NCBI GenBank assembly: GCA_963700375.1
Contig: CAVOXF010000002.1
Coordinates: forward strand, 434,001-498,000
Length of the DNA stretch: 64,000 nucleotides
Source of the DNA: JAHEEL01 sp963700375
GTDB taxonomy: Bacteria > Actinomycetota > Acidimicrobiia > Spongiisociales > UBA5794
Direction of reading: 5' to 3'
Shown here: positions 8,924-17,285 of the stretch, one piece after another
Numbering within the stretch: position 1 is the stretch's first letter
Layout of the letters: the number at the start of each line of letters is the position of its first letter
Translations under genes and position numbers: made by a program
Notes under the pieces: generated by a model
Seen by the model: only the letters and a program-made list of their open reading frames with translations
What the model was told of the DNA's origin: nothing
Database searches by the model: none

Positions 8924-11125
8924 CTACTCGATGATCCACTGAATGGATCGGGTCACGATGCCCGGCTTCTCGAGCGTTGGCGTGTGGACCAGCAACGCGG
9001 GGCAGTCCACCGACTCCGCAATGCTGTCAGCAAGGTCGGTCACCATATGGAAGCGGTGGGTCGGAGCGCCGAGGATGACAAGGTTCGCTCCGCGCGACAG
9101 CCCGGTGAGCGTCTCAATCAGATCGCCGGTTGGTTGCACTCGCTCGTCCCACGGCACCGTCAGGGACTTGCCCAGTTGCTCGTGATACCGCTGGATCGAC
9201 TCGGCCTGAGCGGGTGGCGCGTCGGGCGGCGTGAGGTGCACGAACCGCACCTCCGCATGTTCGTGGCGCGCGATGTGGTCGGCCATCTCGATCTTGACGG
9301 GGTCGTAGGGCCCGCCGGTTCCCAGGATCGCGATTCGGTCGATCTGGTCGACCTCCCGGTTGCGCAGGAAGACCGAATCGCACGTCAGATGCTCTCTGAG
9401 CCACCGCAGGTCCCGGGTGACATGACGAGTGGCCTTGAGTTCCTGCGGCAGGTCGGCGATGAAGAGATCGACTCCTTGCCGTTCGACGAACGAGTGGACC
9501 ATCCCTCGACGGTCTTCGTCGGTGTACTGCTCGGTGGTGACTTCGATTCCGAGTGCGCGCGCTCGGGCGCGGTCCTCGTCGGTGGGGATCATGCGTCGCG
9601 TCCTGGCATCGAAGTTGATGACGTGGATGTGTCCGCCCGGGGACGCGGCCAACCGCAGTGCGAGCCGGAAGAGCGTGTGCTGCCGGCTCGGGCGAGTCGG
9701 TCTCCGGACCAGGACGAGGATGTGCCTCCTTCCGCCCGTTGCGACCGCTGCAGCCGTGGTCTGCACGAGACGCTGGTTCTCGCGCAATCGGAGGGCGTCG
9801 CGTGCGGCGGATTCCTTCACGGCTCTCGTCCGACCGAACACCCGGTACCAGATGACTCCGGCGACGACGAAGAGGACGGCACCGATGAGCGGGACCGTCC
9901 CCATCTGCGTGAGGAGCAGCAACGCTGCAGTGATGCCGAAGATCTGGGTCGCGGGATAGAGCGGCGACTTGAATTGTGGTTCGTACCAGTCGAGGTGCGC
10001 CTCGCGGAAGGCGATGAGGGCGAGGTTGATCAGTGCATATACGAGAAGCTGGAAGGCCGACGCGAGCTTCGCCAGCTCGATGAGCGGCACGAACATCACC
10101 AAGATCAGCAACACCACACCGGTCACGGCGATTCCGACATGGGGGGCGCCGGATTTCTTGCCGACAACGGCGAACTGTCGGGGCGCCAGCGAATTCCGTG
10201 CCATTGCGAACGGGTAGCGGGATGACGCGATGATTCCGGCGTTGGTCATCGACAACAGTGCGACCACGGCGACGCCGGCGACCACGGCAACGCCGAGCGT
10301 TCCGACGAACTGTTCGGCGGCGAGAGTCATCGGCGTGTCGGTCTTCGCCAACTCGGCGGCAGGGGAGACGCCGACGATGACGGCAACGATGGCCGGGTAC
10401 AGGAGCATCATGAAGCCGATCGACACGAGCATTCCCATCGGAAGGTTCCGGCCGGGGCGGCGCACCTCTTCGGCGATCGACGCGACCTTCGTGACCCCCG
10501 CGTAGGACATGAATACGACGGCGGTTGCCGACAGGAGGCCCTTGATGCCGTGGGTCATCAGTGGATCGAATGAGGACGATTGGACGTGCGGTATGCCGAA
10601 GCCGACGAACGCGAGCAGGATGACGATTGCTCCGGTAACGAGCAGCATCTGGAATTTCGCCGTTTGGCTGGCCCCGAGCAGGTTCACGCTGATGAGGACG
10701 ACGGCGAGTAGAACGGCGACCGGTCGGTCGGGGTGGGGGATGAAGTACTCGAGGTAGGCGGACAACCCCACCAGTGCGAACGATGCCTTGAATACGAGCG
10801 AGAACCACACGCCGAATCCCGCGACCGTGCCCATGAGTGGCCCCATTGCGCGGTCGATGTAGAGGTAGGTGCCCGCCGCTTCGGGCATGGCCGTCGCCAT
10901 CTCCGCTTTCGAAAGGGCGGCGGGCAGCACCACGATTCCGGCGAGGAAGAACGCGATGACGACCGATGGTCCTGCGATCTTGAATGCGAGACCCGGCAGA
11001 ACGAAGATTCCCGACCCGATCATCGCCCCGATTGAGATCGTCAGCACGGCGTAGAGCCCGAGCGAGCGGTGCAGTGTGTCGCCTGCCTTGTGTGATGACG
11101 TCGGTTCGGGTGCGGTCAAGGTCAC
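8924..11125 (-). CDS. APC-family amino acid permease with universal-stress domain
   Basis: 733 residues from a GTG start. Residues 1-450 form a 12-helix APC transporter, starting with the conserved IGAMIGSGIFVLPG motif in helix 1. Residues about 465-733 are cytoplasmic and resemble a universal-stress nucleotide-binding domain (RRHILVLVRRPTR near its start, VILGAPTH near its end). This transporter-USP arrangement is known in bacteria and probably links transport to energy or stress state. The substrate is unknown. Confidence 0.9.
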   Translation of the reverse strand: MTLTAPEPTSSHKAGDTLHRSLGLYAVLTISIGAMIGSGIFVLPGLAFKIAGPSVVIAFFLAGIVVLPAALSKAEMATAMPEAAGTYLYIDRAMGPLMGTVAGFGVWFSLVFKASFALVGLSAYLEYFIPHPDRPVAVLLAVVLISVNLLGASQTAKFQMLLVTGAIVILLAFVGFGIPHVQSSSFDPLMTHGIKGLLSATAVVFMSYAGVTKVASIAEEVRRPGRNLPMGMLVSIGFMMLLYPAIVAVIVGVSPAAELAKTDTPMTLAAEQFVGTLGVAVVAGVAVVALLSMTNAGIIASSRYPFAMARNSLAPRQFAVVGKKSGAPHVGIAVTGVVLLILVMFVPLIELAKLASAFQLLVYALINLALIAFREAHLDWYEPQFKSPLYPATQIFGITAALLLLTQMGTVPLIGAVLFVVAGVIWYRVFGRTRAVKESAARDALRLRENQRLVQTTAAAVATGGRRHILVLVRRPTRPSRQHTLFRLALRLAASPGGHIHVINFDARTRRMIPTDEDRARARALGIEVTTEQYTDEDRRGMVHSFVERQGVDLFIADLPQELKATRHVTRDLRWLREHLTCDSVFLRNREVDQIDRIAILGTGGPYDPVKIEMADHIARHEHAEVRFVHLTPPDAPPAQAESIQRYHEQLGKSLTVPWDERVQPTGDLIETLTGLSRGANLVILGAPTHRFHMVTDLADSIAESVDCPALLVHTPTLEKPGIVTRSIQWIIE

Positions 11126-11141
11126 CGCAACCTAGTTGCGT

Positions 11142-12527
11142 CTAGCGCGGTTCGTCACGAGGTTGTTCGAGCGCCGGTGGAGCGATCTCGCCTAGGTCCC
11201 ACCTGATTCTGGAGGCGCGCGCAGCATCGACGTCGACCGCGGAGAGCAGTCCGCCCCCGATGACGAAGAACAGGGTCAAGAACAGGATCGCGAGCCGGGT
11301 GGAACCGGTCGCGATGTCGACTGCAGCGAAGATCAACGGTCCGAAGATCGCGCTGAACTTCGAGAACACCGAGTAGAAACCAAAGAACTCGGCCGAGGCA
11401 TCCTCCGGAATCATCGAGCCGTAGAGCGACCTCGACAAAGCCTGAACCCCACCGAGGACGAGGCCGGCAAGCACGCCGAGCAAGAGAAACGGGGCCGCCT
11501 GCCCGGATGGCATGAGGTAGCCGCCGATCGTGGCGAGGATCCAGCCGGCGATCGAGATGAGGATTGCCCTCTTGACCCCGAGGCGGCCCGCGAGCCACCC
11601 GAACGCAAGTGCCCCGAAGAACGCGACGAGTTGGATGACGACGAACACCGCCGCGATCGTCGTGCTCGAAAGGTCGAGCGTCTCGGACGCGAACACCGGC
11701 GTGATCTTGATGACCGTTGAGACGCCGTCGTTGTAGAAGAGGAACGCGACGACGAACAGCAGGAGTTGCGGGAATCCCGCGAGTTGCCGCGTCGTGCGCC
11801 ACGTGCGGTCGATCCCACGCCGGGCGTAGGCGATCGGCCCGGGCGTGTCGCGGCCATCGTCTGGACGCGTCCGAGCGTCGTCGGGATCGCGAAGGCGGGT
11901 GAACGAGAACGTCGCGAAGGCAGCCCACCAGATTCCGGCTGACGCGATCACCATCCGCTGAGCCGTCGTTTCGGCGAGGCCGAGCGGTTCGGCGAAGAAC
12001 AGCAACCCCAGAGAAAGGATCAGGTGGATGCCACCGCCGGCGTATCCGAAGGCGAATCCCTTGGCCGACACACGGTCGATCGTGTCGGGCGTCGTCAACT
12101 CCGGGAGGAACCCCTCGTACATGACGTTTGCTGATACGAAGCCGATCTGTGCGAGGACGGCGACGATTATTGCGAGCCCGAGATCGCCGGCGCCGGGAAC
12201 CGCGGTCAGGACGGCGAAGGTGGCACCGGCGTACGCGAACGCCCGCAAGAGGCGCTTCTTGGAGTTCGAGAAATCGGCGATGGCGCCGAGGATCGGCATG
12301 GCGAGGAACAGAAGAAGCGCTCCGACGCCAACGATGATCCCGAAGAACGCTTCAGCGCCGACCGTGGTCCCGAACAGGGACAGGCCCTCCTCAGGGAAGA
12401 TCGTGTCGCCGAAGTAGATGGCGAAGATCAGGCTTCCCGCGGTGATGTAGGCCGAGTTCGCCCAGTCGTACATCGCCCATCCGAAGATGGTGCGCGAGTT
12501 GTTGCGCTGTGACCCGTGCGACGACAT
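11142..12527 (-). CDS. UMF1/Atg22-like MFS transporter
   Basis: 461 residues and about 12 membrane helices. The start FGWAMYDWANSAY is the family hallmark of UMF1/Atg22-like permeases. It lies 16 bp downstream of, and on the same strand as, the APC permease, so the two form a possible operon with this gene first. Proposed role is efflux of amino acids or other small solutes; this is family knowledge only. Confidence 0.9.
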   Translation of the reverse strand: MSSHGSQRNNSRTIFGWAMYDWANSAYITAGSLIFAIYFGDTIFPEEGLSLFGTTVGAEAFFGIIVGVGALLLFLAMPILGAIADFSNSKKRLLRAFAYAGATFAVLTAVPGAGDLGLAIIVAVLAQIGFVSANVMYEGFLPELTTPDTIDRVSAKGFAFGYAGGGIHLILSLGLLFFAEPLGLAETTAQRMVIASAGIWWAAFATFSFTRLRDPDDARTRPDDGRDTPGPIAYARRGIDRTWRTTRQLAGFPQLLLFVVAFLFYNDGVSTVIKITPVFASETLDLSSTTIAAVFVVIQLVAFFGALAFGWLAGRLGVKRAILISIAGWILATIGGYLMPSGQAAPFLLLGVLAGLVLGGVQALSRSLYGSMIPEDASAEFFGFYSVFSKFSAIFGPLIFAAVDIATGSTRLAILFLTLFFVIGGGLLSAVDVDAARASRIRWDLGEIAPPALEQPRDEPR

Positions 12528-12712
12528 GCCGGTGACCCTACCGGCGAGTCGGCGATGGACGGTGTGTCACACTCGCATCCCACACCGAGCCTGAGTTCGC
12601 GTATTTGTCGAACGGATAGCCGACTTGGCGCAGGAATGGCTATTGTTCCGATGCACAGAGGGATGTCCGCTGCCGCCGTGGCACTTGTTGGTTCGAGGGC
12701 AGGTCGACAGAA

Positions 12713-12740
12713 CCCGCCCGTGTGCGGGCCACAGTGGCCC
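12713..12740 (+). promoter_or_regulatory. Two overlapping hairpins in the rbp leader
   Basis: GCCCG-TGTG-CGGGC (12716-12729) overlaps GGGCCAC-A-GTGGCCC (12726-12740), so only one can form at a time. Both lie just upstream of the Shine-Dalgarno of the RRM gene. This could be a translational switch; function is inferred. Confidence 0.4.
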
Positions 12741-12770
12741 GTGAGTCGATGCCCATTGGAGGCAGTAGTA

Positions 12771-13016
12771 ATGAACATCTTCGTAGGGAACCTCTCGTTC
12801 CGCGCGACCAACTCCGACCTCGAGCAGCTGTTCGGTCAGTACGGAACCGTCGATTCAGCCGCGATCATCAACGATCGTGACACCGGCCGCTCACGCGGTT
12901 TCGGTTTCGTCGAGATGCCCGACAACGCCGAAGGCAACAAGGCGATTGAAGAACTCAACGGTCACGAGCATGAGGGCCGGGCCCTTACCGTTAACGAGGC
13001 CCGTCCCCGCCGGTAG
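12771..13016 (+). CDS. Small RRM RNA-binding protein
   Basis: 81 residues forming one RNA-recognition motif. RNP2 is IFVGNL at residues 3-8 and RNP1 is RGFGFVEM near residue 46. It matches the short cold-inducible Rbp proteins of bacteria. ATG 12771 was chosen because the RRM begins at residue 2 and TTGGAGG precedes it. The IF-1-like gene follows 8 bp later, suggesting a joint role in mRNA folding or translation initiation. Confidence 0.92.
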   Translation: MNIFVGNLSFRATNSDLEQLFGQYGTVDSAAIINDRDTGRSRGFGFVEMPDNAEGNKAIEELNGHEHEGRALTVNEARPRR

Positions 13017-13024
13017 TAGCACCA

Positions 13025-13249
13025 ATGGCACGAGGCGACGACACATTCCGCACACAAGGCTTGGTCGTCGAGACGCTCCGGAACGCTGAGTTCAAGGTTC
13101 GTCTCGACTCCGGTCTTGAGATTGTTGCGCGGGCATCTGGAAAGATGCGGCGCGGTCGCGGGATTCGGATCATTGCCGGCGACAAGGTTGAGGTCGAGGT
13201 TTCGGCCTACGACCCGACCAAGGGTCGCATCGTGTGGAGACACCGATAG
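13025..13249 (+). CDS. infA: Translation initiation factor IF-1, divergent copy
   Basis: 74 residues with the S1/OB fold of IF-1: LVVETLRNAEFKVRL, then SGKMR, IRIIAGDKVEVEVS and the C-terminal YDPTKGRIVWRHR. It differs from the usual protein at the N-terminus (RGDDTFRTQG) and by RRGRG after SGKM. It sits beside an RRM gene rather than among ribosomal-protein genes, so it may be a second, specialised IF-1. Followed by a terminator hairpin. Confidence 0.88.
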   Translation: MARGDDTFRTQGLVVETLRNAEFKVRLDSGLEIVARASGKMRRGRGIRIIAGDKVEVEVSAYDPTKGRIVWRHR

Positions 13250-13293
13250 CAAACAAGAAGACGTCTCGGAGTGATTCTGAGGAGTCTGAGAAG

Positions 13294-13318
13294 CAGCCGG
13301 GGTCTTTGATCCCGGCTG
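13294..13318. terminator. Terminator after rbp-infA (CAGCCGGG/CCCGGCTG)
   Basis: An 8-bp perfect stem with a 9-nt loop, extendable by a few A-T pairs, then TTTCG. It lies about 45 bp after the infA-like stop and can also serve the convergent small ORF. Confidence 0.75.
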
Positions 13319-13340
13319 TTTCGCGTGACGCCCCCGACGA

Positions 13341-13541
13341 CTAGCGCTGTGATACCCAGAAGAGGGCAGCAGAGCCGGTCATCATGAGGCCGATCAGCAG
13401 CCAAGCAACGATGATTCCGAGTGTCTCCACGTTGGCCGGACGATAAATCACACGAGTGCAATTCTCGGGTATTTCTACGGGCGGATGCTCTGATACGATT
13501 TCATGGAACGCTCCGATGGAGGCCCAATGGCCGACGAACAA
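13341..13541 (-). CDS. Possible small single-pass membrane protein
   Basis: 66-residue ORF whose C-terminal half is a good membrane helix (about residues 40-62, GIIVAWLLIGLMMTG) ending VSQR. The N-terminal half overlaps the start of the forward LapA-like gene, so a shorter product from an internal GTG at 13451 is more likely. No clear ribosome-binding site. Coding status is uncertain. Confidence 0.3.
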   Translation of the reverse strand: MFVGHWASIGAFHEIVSEHPPVEIPENCTRVIYRPANVETLGIIVAWLLIGLMMTGSAALFWVSQR

Positions 13542-13787
13542 CCAAACATTCGAGTCTCGAATGATGGAATCGGGATCGGCATCATCATCACGGTCGTCGT
13601 GGTGTTCGTGCTCGGCATCTTCGTATTCCAGAACCGGGAGTCGGTCGAGATCGAGTTCCTGTTCCTGGGAGTGAACCTGCCGCTTTGGATCGTCATCATG
13701 ATCTTTGCGGCACTCGGTGCGGTGCTCGGCTGGTTCTGGCGCTGGGCGATGCGGCGCCGGGCAGGAAGGAACCGGGCCAAGAACTGA
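13527..13787 (+). CDS. LapA/DUF1049-domain small membrane protein
   Basis: 86 residues from ATG 13527, with GGAGG at 13518-13522; ATG 13503 is an alternative. Two membrane helices flank a FQNRESVEIEFLF loop, followed by NLPLWIVIMIFAALGAVLG and a basic tail. This is the LapA (lipopolysaccharide assembly A) domain layout, widespread in bacteria including Gram-positives. Role in envelope assembly is by family only. Confidence 0.8.
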   Translation: MADEQPNIRVSNDGIGIGIIITVVVVFVLGIFVFQNRESVEIEFLFLGVNLPLWIVIMIFAALGAVLGWFWRWAMRRRAGRNRAKN

Positions 13788-13860
13788 AGGCGGGCGGTCC
13801 AGGATCGGTGTCGCTGCGGCCCGTTAGGCTGGGTTCGTCATCAATGGCTTTGGAGGCCTC

Positions 13861-14184
13861 ATGCGCAGACTGTTCTCGCTCAAGACACTTGTCCTCATCA
13901 TGATTGCCGCCGGCGTCGGCGCGGTGGTGGCGCTCGTCGTCAACCAGAAGCAGAAGTTCTCCGGTATGTCCGAAGAGGAGATTCGTGAGTATCTCGACCT
14001 GAAGCTGGCCGGGCGTATGTCCGACGAGCAGGTCGCTCAGATCCAGGACGCTGTCATCTCCGCCGTGAAGCGCTCTCCCGAGATCGCCGACATGGTCGAA
14101 GAGGCCGTCGAAGACGATGACATCGAAGAGGTCGCCGAGGCACTCGAACTCGAAGAGGCCGTCGAGGAACTCGAAGAGTCCTAG
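13861..14184 (+). CDS. Small membrane-anchored acidic protein, unknown
   Basis: 107 residues with a Shine-Dalgarno GGAGG just upstream. A membrane helix near residues 9-26 is followed by a cytoplasmic-type helical region that ends in a very acidic tail rich in Glu and Asp. No family recognised. A tandem repeat begins immediately after the stop. Confidence 0.7.
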   Translation: MRRLFSLKTLVLIMIAAGVGAVVALVVNQKQKFSGMSEEEIREYLDLKLAGRMSDEQVAQIQDAVISAVKRSPEIADMVEEAVEDDDIEEVAEALELEEAVEELEES

Positions 14185-14186
14185 CA

Positions 14187-14306
14187 CGCTGCGAACCCAG
14201 GGTTCTCCGCCTTCTATTTGGCGCAGAGAGCCCACAGAATCCGTGACGCCACGAACCCAGGGTTCGTGGCGTCCTATTTGGCGCTGTCAGCCCGCGGAAT
14301 GGGTCG
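14187..14306 (+). repeat. Two 60-bp tandem units with GAACCCAGGGTTC core
   Basis: Two related units of exactly 60-bp period start 2 bp after the stop of the upstream gene. Each holds the palindrome GAACCC-A-GGGTTC. In the second unit the palindrome extends to a perfect 13-1-13 inverted repeat (14246-14258 with 14260-14272). Both units share TATTTGGCGC and an AGCCC-CGGAA type end. The same family occurs at 16169-16281 after another gene. They probably work as terminators for two convergent genes. Confidence 0.85.
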
Positions 14307-14310
14307 GTGT

Positions 14311-16116
14311 TCAGTAGGCGGTCGTTCTGAAGATCGGCTGAAAGAGCCCGACGTCGCGGGCGCAGACAGTTGAGAGCGGGCACGCTTCGCAGTTCGGTGG
14401 TTCGGTCTCGAGACAGAGCGTCCGTCCGAGACTGAACAAGAAGCCGTCAACCTCTGCAACATCGAGGCCGGAATGGTTGCACAGGGCGTCGATGGCATCC
14501 CGGGCCGCAACGCGGATGCCGGACTCCGCATCGCCGCCGACCCAAGCGCGATTCACGAGGCGCAGCCGCGTCTCGTCGTCGAGAACCGTCACGCAGCCGG
14601 TCCGAAGCGTCGTTCGCATGATGTGGTAGTCCACGATGGGGGCGACGGTCGACGGTCCCCGGAGGTCGAGGAAGTGCTCCGGCCGATTGGTGAGAATCAG
14701 CGCGAGCAAGTTGGCCTTCTTCGCCAGTGGATCTTCACCGAAGCCGGGTATTCCCGCAAGGCTTTCGAGGAACGATGCCAGCGGATCCTGAGAGCCGTTC
14801 GCTCGATCGATGACGGTCGACATGCCACCCAGACCGGCGATCGTTGCGCCGTACGCTTGCTGGAGGACCCGGTGTGAACCCACGTCCGGGACGGGACACG
14901 CTCCGTCGTCGGCCGTGCAGATCTCGTCGAACAGCAGCGGTTCGGACGCAAGGCGTTCCGCGTCGAGGATCGTCGGATCCGCGACAGCGGCTCGCGTGAA
15001 CGCATGCCAGATGAAGTCGGATCCCTTCCGACGAACTCCATCGATCGTGGCCCACATCGGTCCGCCGTAACCTTGTTCGGTCTCGTCCCAGAATCCGTAC
15101 TGGTGGAGTGTTCCGACGGTGAGGACGTCGATCGCGATCGCGTCGCCGAGTTCAGGGAAGGGGGAGCCGCAGAAGTCGAGGGCGGCCGACCCAGCGATAT
15201 CACCCAGGAGGGACGCGACGTTCGCTGCTCTTTCCTGGTGGACGACAGCGGTGCCGTTGTCGTCGGCCACCGGGTCGGCCTCGACCGTGACTCGGGAGGG
15301 CAGGGCCTCGATCAACGGTGCCGCGCCGGGACCACTCACGACGATCGACGCGGTCTCGAGGCCGCGCAGGACCGGATCGGGATCACCGAGCAGCATGCTT
15401 CCGAGATAGCCTCCGACGAAGGCATCTCCGGCGCCAGTCGGATCAACGGCGGTGATGGCATCGGTCGGATACCTGGTCCAGTTCGAGCCGTCCCATCGAC
15501 GACCTCCGGAGCGCCCTTCGGTGACACATACGACGGTGTCAGGTGGCATTCGGGTTGGGTAGATCCGGTCGGCCTCGTCCCGATTGAGGAATGCGATGTC
15601 GACGCGGTCGAACAGTTCTCGGACCACCTCCGGTTCGGTACTCGCCGCCCGGCCGAACGTGCCGGCGGAGAGGCCGCCCTGGTAGCCGCGCCGCAGGAGC
15701 TGGTCGAGGAACTCGAGCTGTCCAGCGGCCGATGCGGCCAGCGGTCCGATGTGGACCCAGTCGGTGGTGAGCCATCTTCGCGGGAGGTCGTCCGCGTTGA
15801 CGTCGGCTTCCTCACCCGACTCGATGGTCAAGTAGGTCGCGGACTCGTCGTTGTCGTACGAGATGTGAAAGCCCGGGAGTGATCCATCGACGAGGACGAG
15901 GCCTCCGGGATCGACGCCGCCGGGAACGAACGCCGCTCCGATCCGGGCCGGGAGCTGGCGCGGAACCCGGGCGACAAGGCCAGCTGACGTGCCGCTGACG
16001 CATGCCGCCACCGCGGTGATGAAACCCGATCCACCGACGGTCGAGAGCGTCTTGCCTCGAATCTCGATTTGATCGATCGATGGAGTTCCAATGACGACGA
16101 GCCTTGGTGCACGCAT
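14311..16116 (-). CDS. PfkB-type kinase fused to Fe-S HhH-GPD/Qng1-like domain
   Basis: 601 residues, two enzyme domains. Residues 1-280 are a PfkB/ribokinase-family kinase: VVIGTPSIDQI at the start, VGGSG at 27-31, and DPTGAGDAFVGG at 225-236 with catalytic Asp231. Residues about 300-601 resemble HhH-GPD glycosylases and the queuosine-5-phosphate glycosidase Qng1 (DUF2419): KKANLLALIL (466-475), then VDYHIMR (495-501), matching VDTHIFR of endonuclease III with Asp496 as candidate catalytic acid. At the end comes a Cys568-x7-Cys576-x2-Cys579-x5-Cys585 cluster motif like the EndoIII [4Fe-4S] loop. The EndoIII lyase Lys region (GxGxKTA) is absent. Inference: phosphorylates a nucleoside and then hydrolyses its N-glycosidic bond. 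Domain calls are firm for the kinase and moderate for the second half. Confidence 0.85.
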   Translation of the reverse strand: MRAPRLVVIGTPSIDQIEIRGKTLSTVGGSGFITAVAACVSGTSAGLVARVPRQLPARIGAAFVPGGVDPGGLVLVDGSLPGFHISYDNDESATYLTIESGEEADVNADDLPRRWLTTDWVHIGPLAASAAGQLEFLDQLLRRGYQGGLSAGTFGRAASTEPEVVRELFDRVDIAFLNRDEADRIYPTRMPPDTVVCVTEGRSGGRRWDGSNWTRYPTDAITAVDPTGAGDAFVGGYLGSMLLGDPDPVLRGLETASIVVSGPGAAPLIEALPSRVTVEADPVADDNGTAVVHQERAANVASLLGDIAGSAALDFCGSPFPELGDAIAIDVLTVGTLHQYGFWDETEQGYGGPMWATIDGVRRKGSDFIWHAFTRAAVADPTILDAERLASEPLLFDEICTADDGACPVPDVGSHRVLQQAYGATIAGLGGMSTVIDRANGSQDPLASFLESLAGIPGFGEDPLAKKANLLALILTNRPEHFLDLRGPSTVAPIVDYHIMRTTLRTGCVTVLDDETRLRLVNRAWVGGDAESGIRVAARDAIDALCNHSGLDVAEVDGFLFSLGRTLCLETEPPNCEACPLSTVCARDVGLFQPIFRTTAY

Positions 16117-16168
16117 CGCGGGACCGTACCACGACCGCCCCGGCCCGAGACCGGCGCAGTGGTTCCAT

Positions 16169-16281
16169 TCCGCGGGCTGTCGGCGTCATATGCGATGTGG
16201 AGAACCCTGGGTTCGCAGCGTCAGCCGATCCGCGGGCTGTCGGCGTCATATGCGATGTGGAGAACCCTGGGTTCGCAGCGT
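16169..16281 (-). repeat. Two identical 53-bp copies, 60-bp period
   Basis: Positions 16169-16221 and 16229-16281 are identical. Read on the minus strand each starts with the palindrome GAACCC-A-GGGTTC and ends with CAGCCCGCGGAA, as in the copies at 14187-14306. They begin right at the stop codon of the DRG GTPase gene and so have the same orientation relative to the gene they follow. Confidence 0.9.
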
Positions 16282-17285
16282 TAGGCGTGGATTTCGAGGA
16301 TGTCGCCGTCTTCGACGACGTGCTCCTTGCCGACCTGCTGGCCGTCGTATGCGCCGCGACCCCAGATCCGGGCATGGTGGAACGAGGCGGCCAGATCCCG
16401 GTGGACGAGCATCGAAACCTCGGAGACCGTCGCACCGCGGCGGACCGTGTAGGGGCGGTCCATGTCCGGTTCCTTCCCCGGCACCTTCGTGTAGACCCGG
16501 ACGATGCCGAGGTTGCGGAAGAGCCATCGACCGATCTCCGCGATGCCCTCCCCGGTCGCCGCCGACACGGCCATGGCGGGGAAGTGGAGATCTCCGAGCT
16601 CGCGGCAGACTTCGAGGTCGCCGTGGATGTCGGGAATGGCATCGGCCTTGTTCGCCAGCAGCAGCGTCGGCAGGCGAATGGCGAACGGATCGTCTCCGTT
16701 GGCCTGCGGCCGATCCCAGGCCCCGGTGAGGGTGACCCGCCGCTCGGCGAGCAGCTCGCGAACCTGCACGATCTGCTCAACGCATCCGGCCTGGCTGAGG
16801 TCGATGACGAACAACGCCCCGTCGGCCGACTGGAGGGTGTTGCCGATCCAGGGAATCGGGTGGAGCGTCGATATCGGCGGCAGGTCGACGAGTTGGATTG
16901 CCGTGTCCTCGACGGTCAGCATCCCGGGTTCAGGGAATTGCGTGGTGAACGGGTAGGCGCCGACATGGGTGTGCGATCCGGTCAGCACCGCGTGCAGCGA
17001 TGACTTGCCGGTGTTCGGCGGTCCGATGATTGCGATCTGCGCTGCGCCTTCCGGCCGAATGAACGTGGCCGGTCCGCTCCGAGCGCCGCCCTTGGTGGGC
17101 GCGGAGAGCTCGTCGGTGAGTTCCTTGATCTTCGTCTTGATGTCGGCGCGGAGGTGTTCGGTCCCCTTGTGCTTGGGGATCGTGCGGTGCATGTCCCGGA
17201 GGAGTTCGAGGCGCTCGTGGGGATCGCGGGCTCGCTTGTATGCCGCTTCGGCCTTCTTGTAGTCGGGCGTCAGATTCGCCGGCAT
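16281..17285 (-). CDS. DRG-family (Obg-like) GTPase with TGS domain
   Basis: 334 residues from ATG 17285 (MPANLTPDYKKAEAAYKRA), the typical DRG N-terminus including TIPKHKGTEHLRADIK. The G domain has G1 GPPNTGKSS near residue 86, G3 DLPP and G4 NKAD. A C-terminal TGS domain (from about residue 265) ends in VEDGDILEIHA. DRG proteins bind translating ribosomes in eukaryotes and archaea; the bacterial members are little studied. The coding sequence runs directly into the tandem repeat. Confidence 0.92.
   Translation of the reverse strand: MPANLTPDYKKAEAAYKRARDPHERLELLRDMHRTIPKHKGTEHLRADIKTKIKELTDELSAPTKGGARSGPATFIRPEGAAQIAIIGPPNTGKSSLHAVLTGSHTHVGAYPFTTQFPEPGMLTVEDTAIQLVDLPPISTLHPIPWIGNTLQSADGALFVIDLSQAGCVEQIVQVRELLAERRVTLTGAWDRPQANGDDPFAIRLPTLLLANKADAIPDIHGDLEVCRELGDLHFPAMAVSAATGEGIAEIGRWLFRNLGIVRVYTKVPGKEPDMDRPYTVRRGATVSEVSMLVHRDLAASFHHARIWGRGAYDGQQVGKEHVVEDGDILEIHA

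Noticed and set aside
9114..10808. Long reverse-strand ORF inside the APC permease gene
   Set aside because: Arg/Pro/His-rich translation in another frame of a clearly recognised transporter gene.
14187..16281. CRISPR-like array from regularly spaced repeats
   Set aside because: Only two units at each site, no distinct spacers, no cas genes; the unit itself fills almost the whole period.
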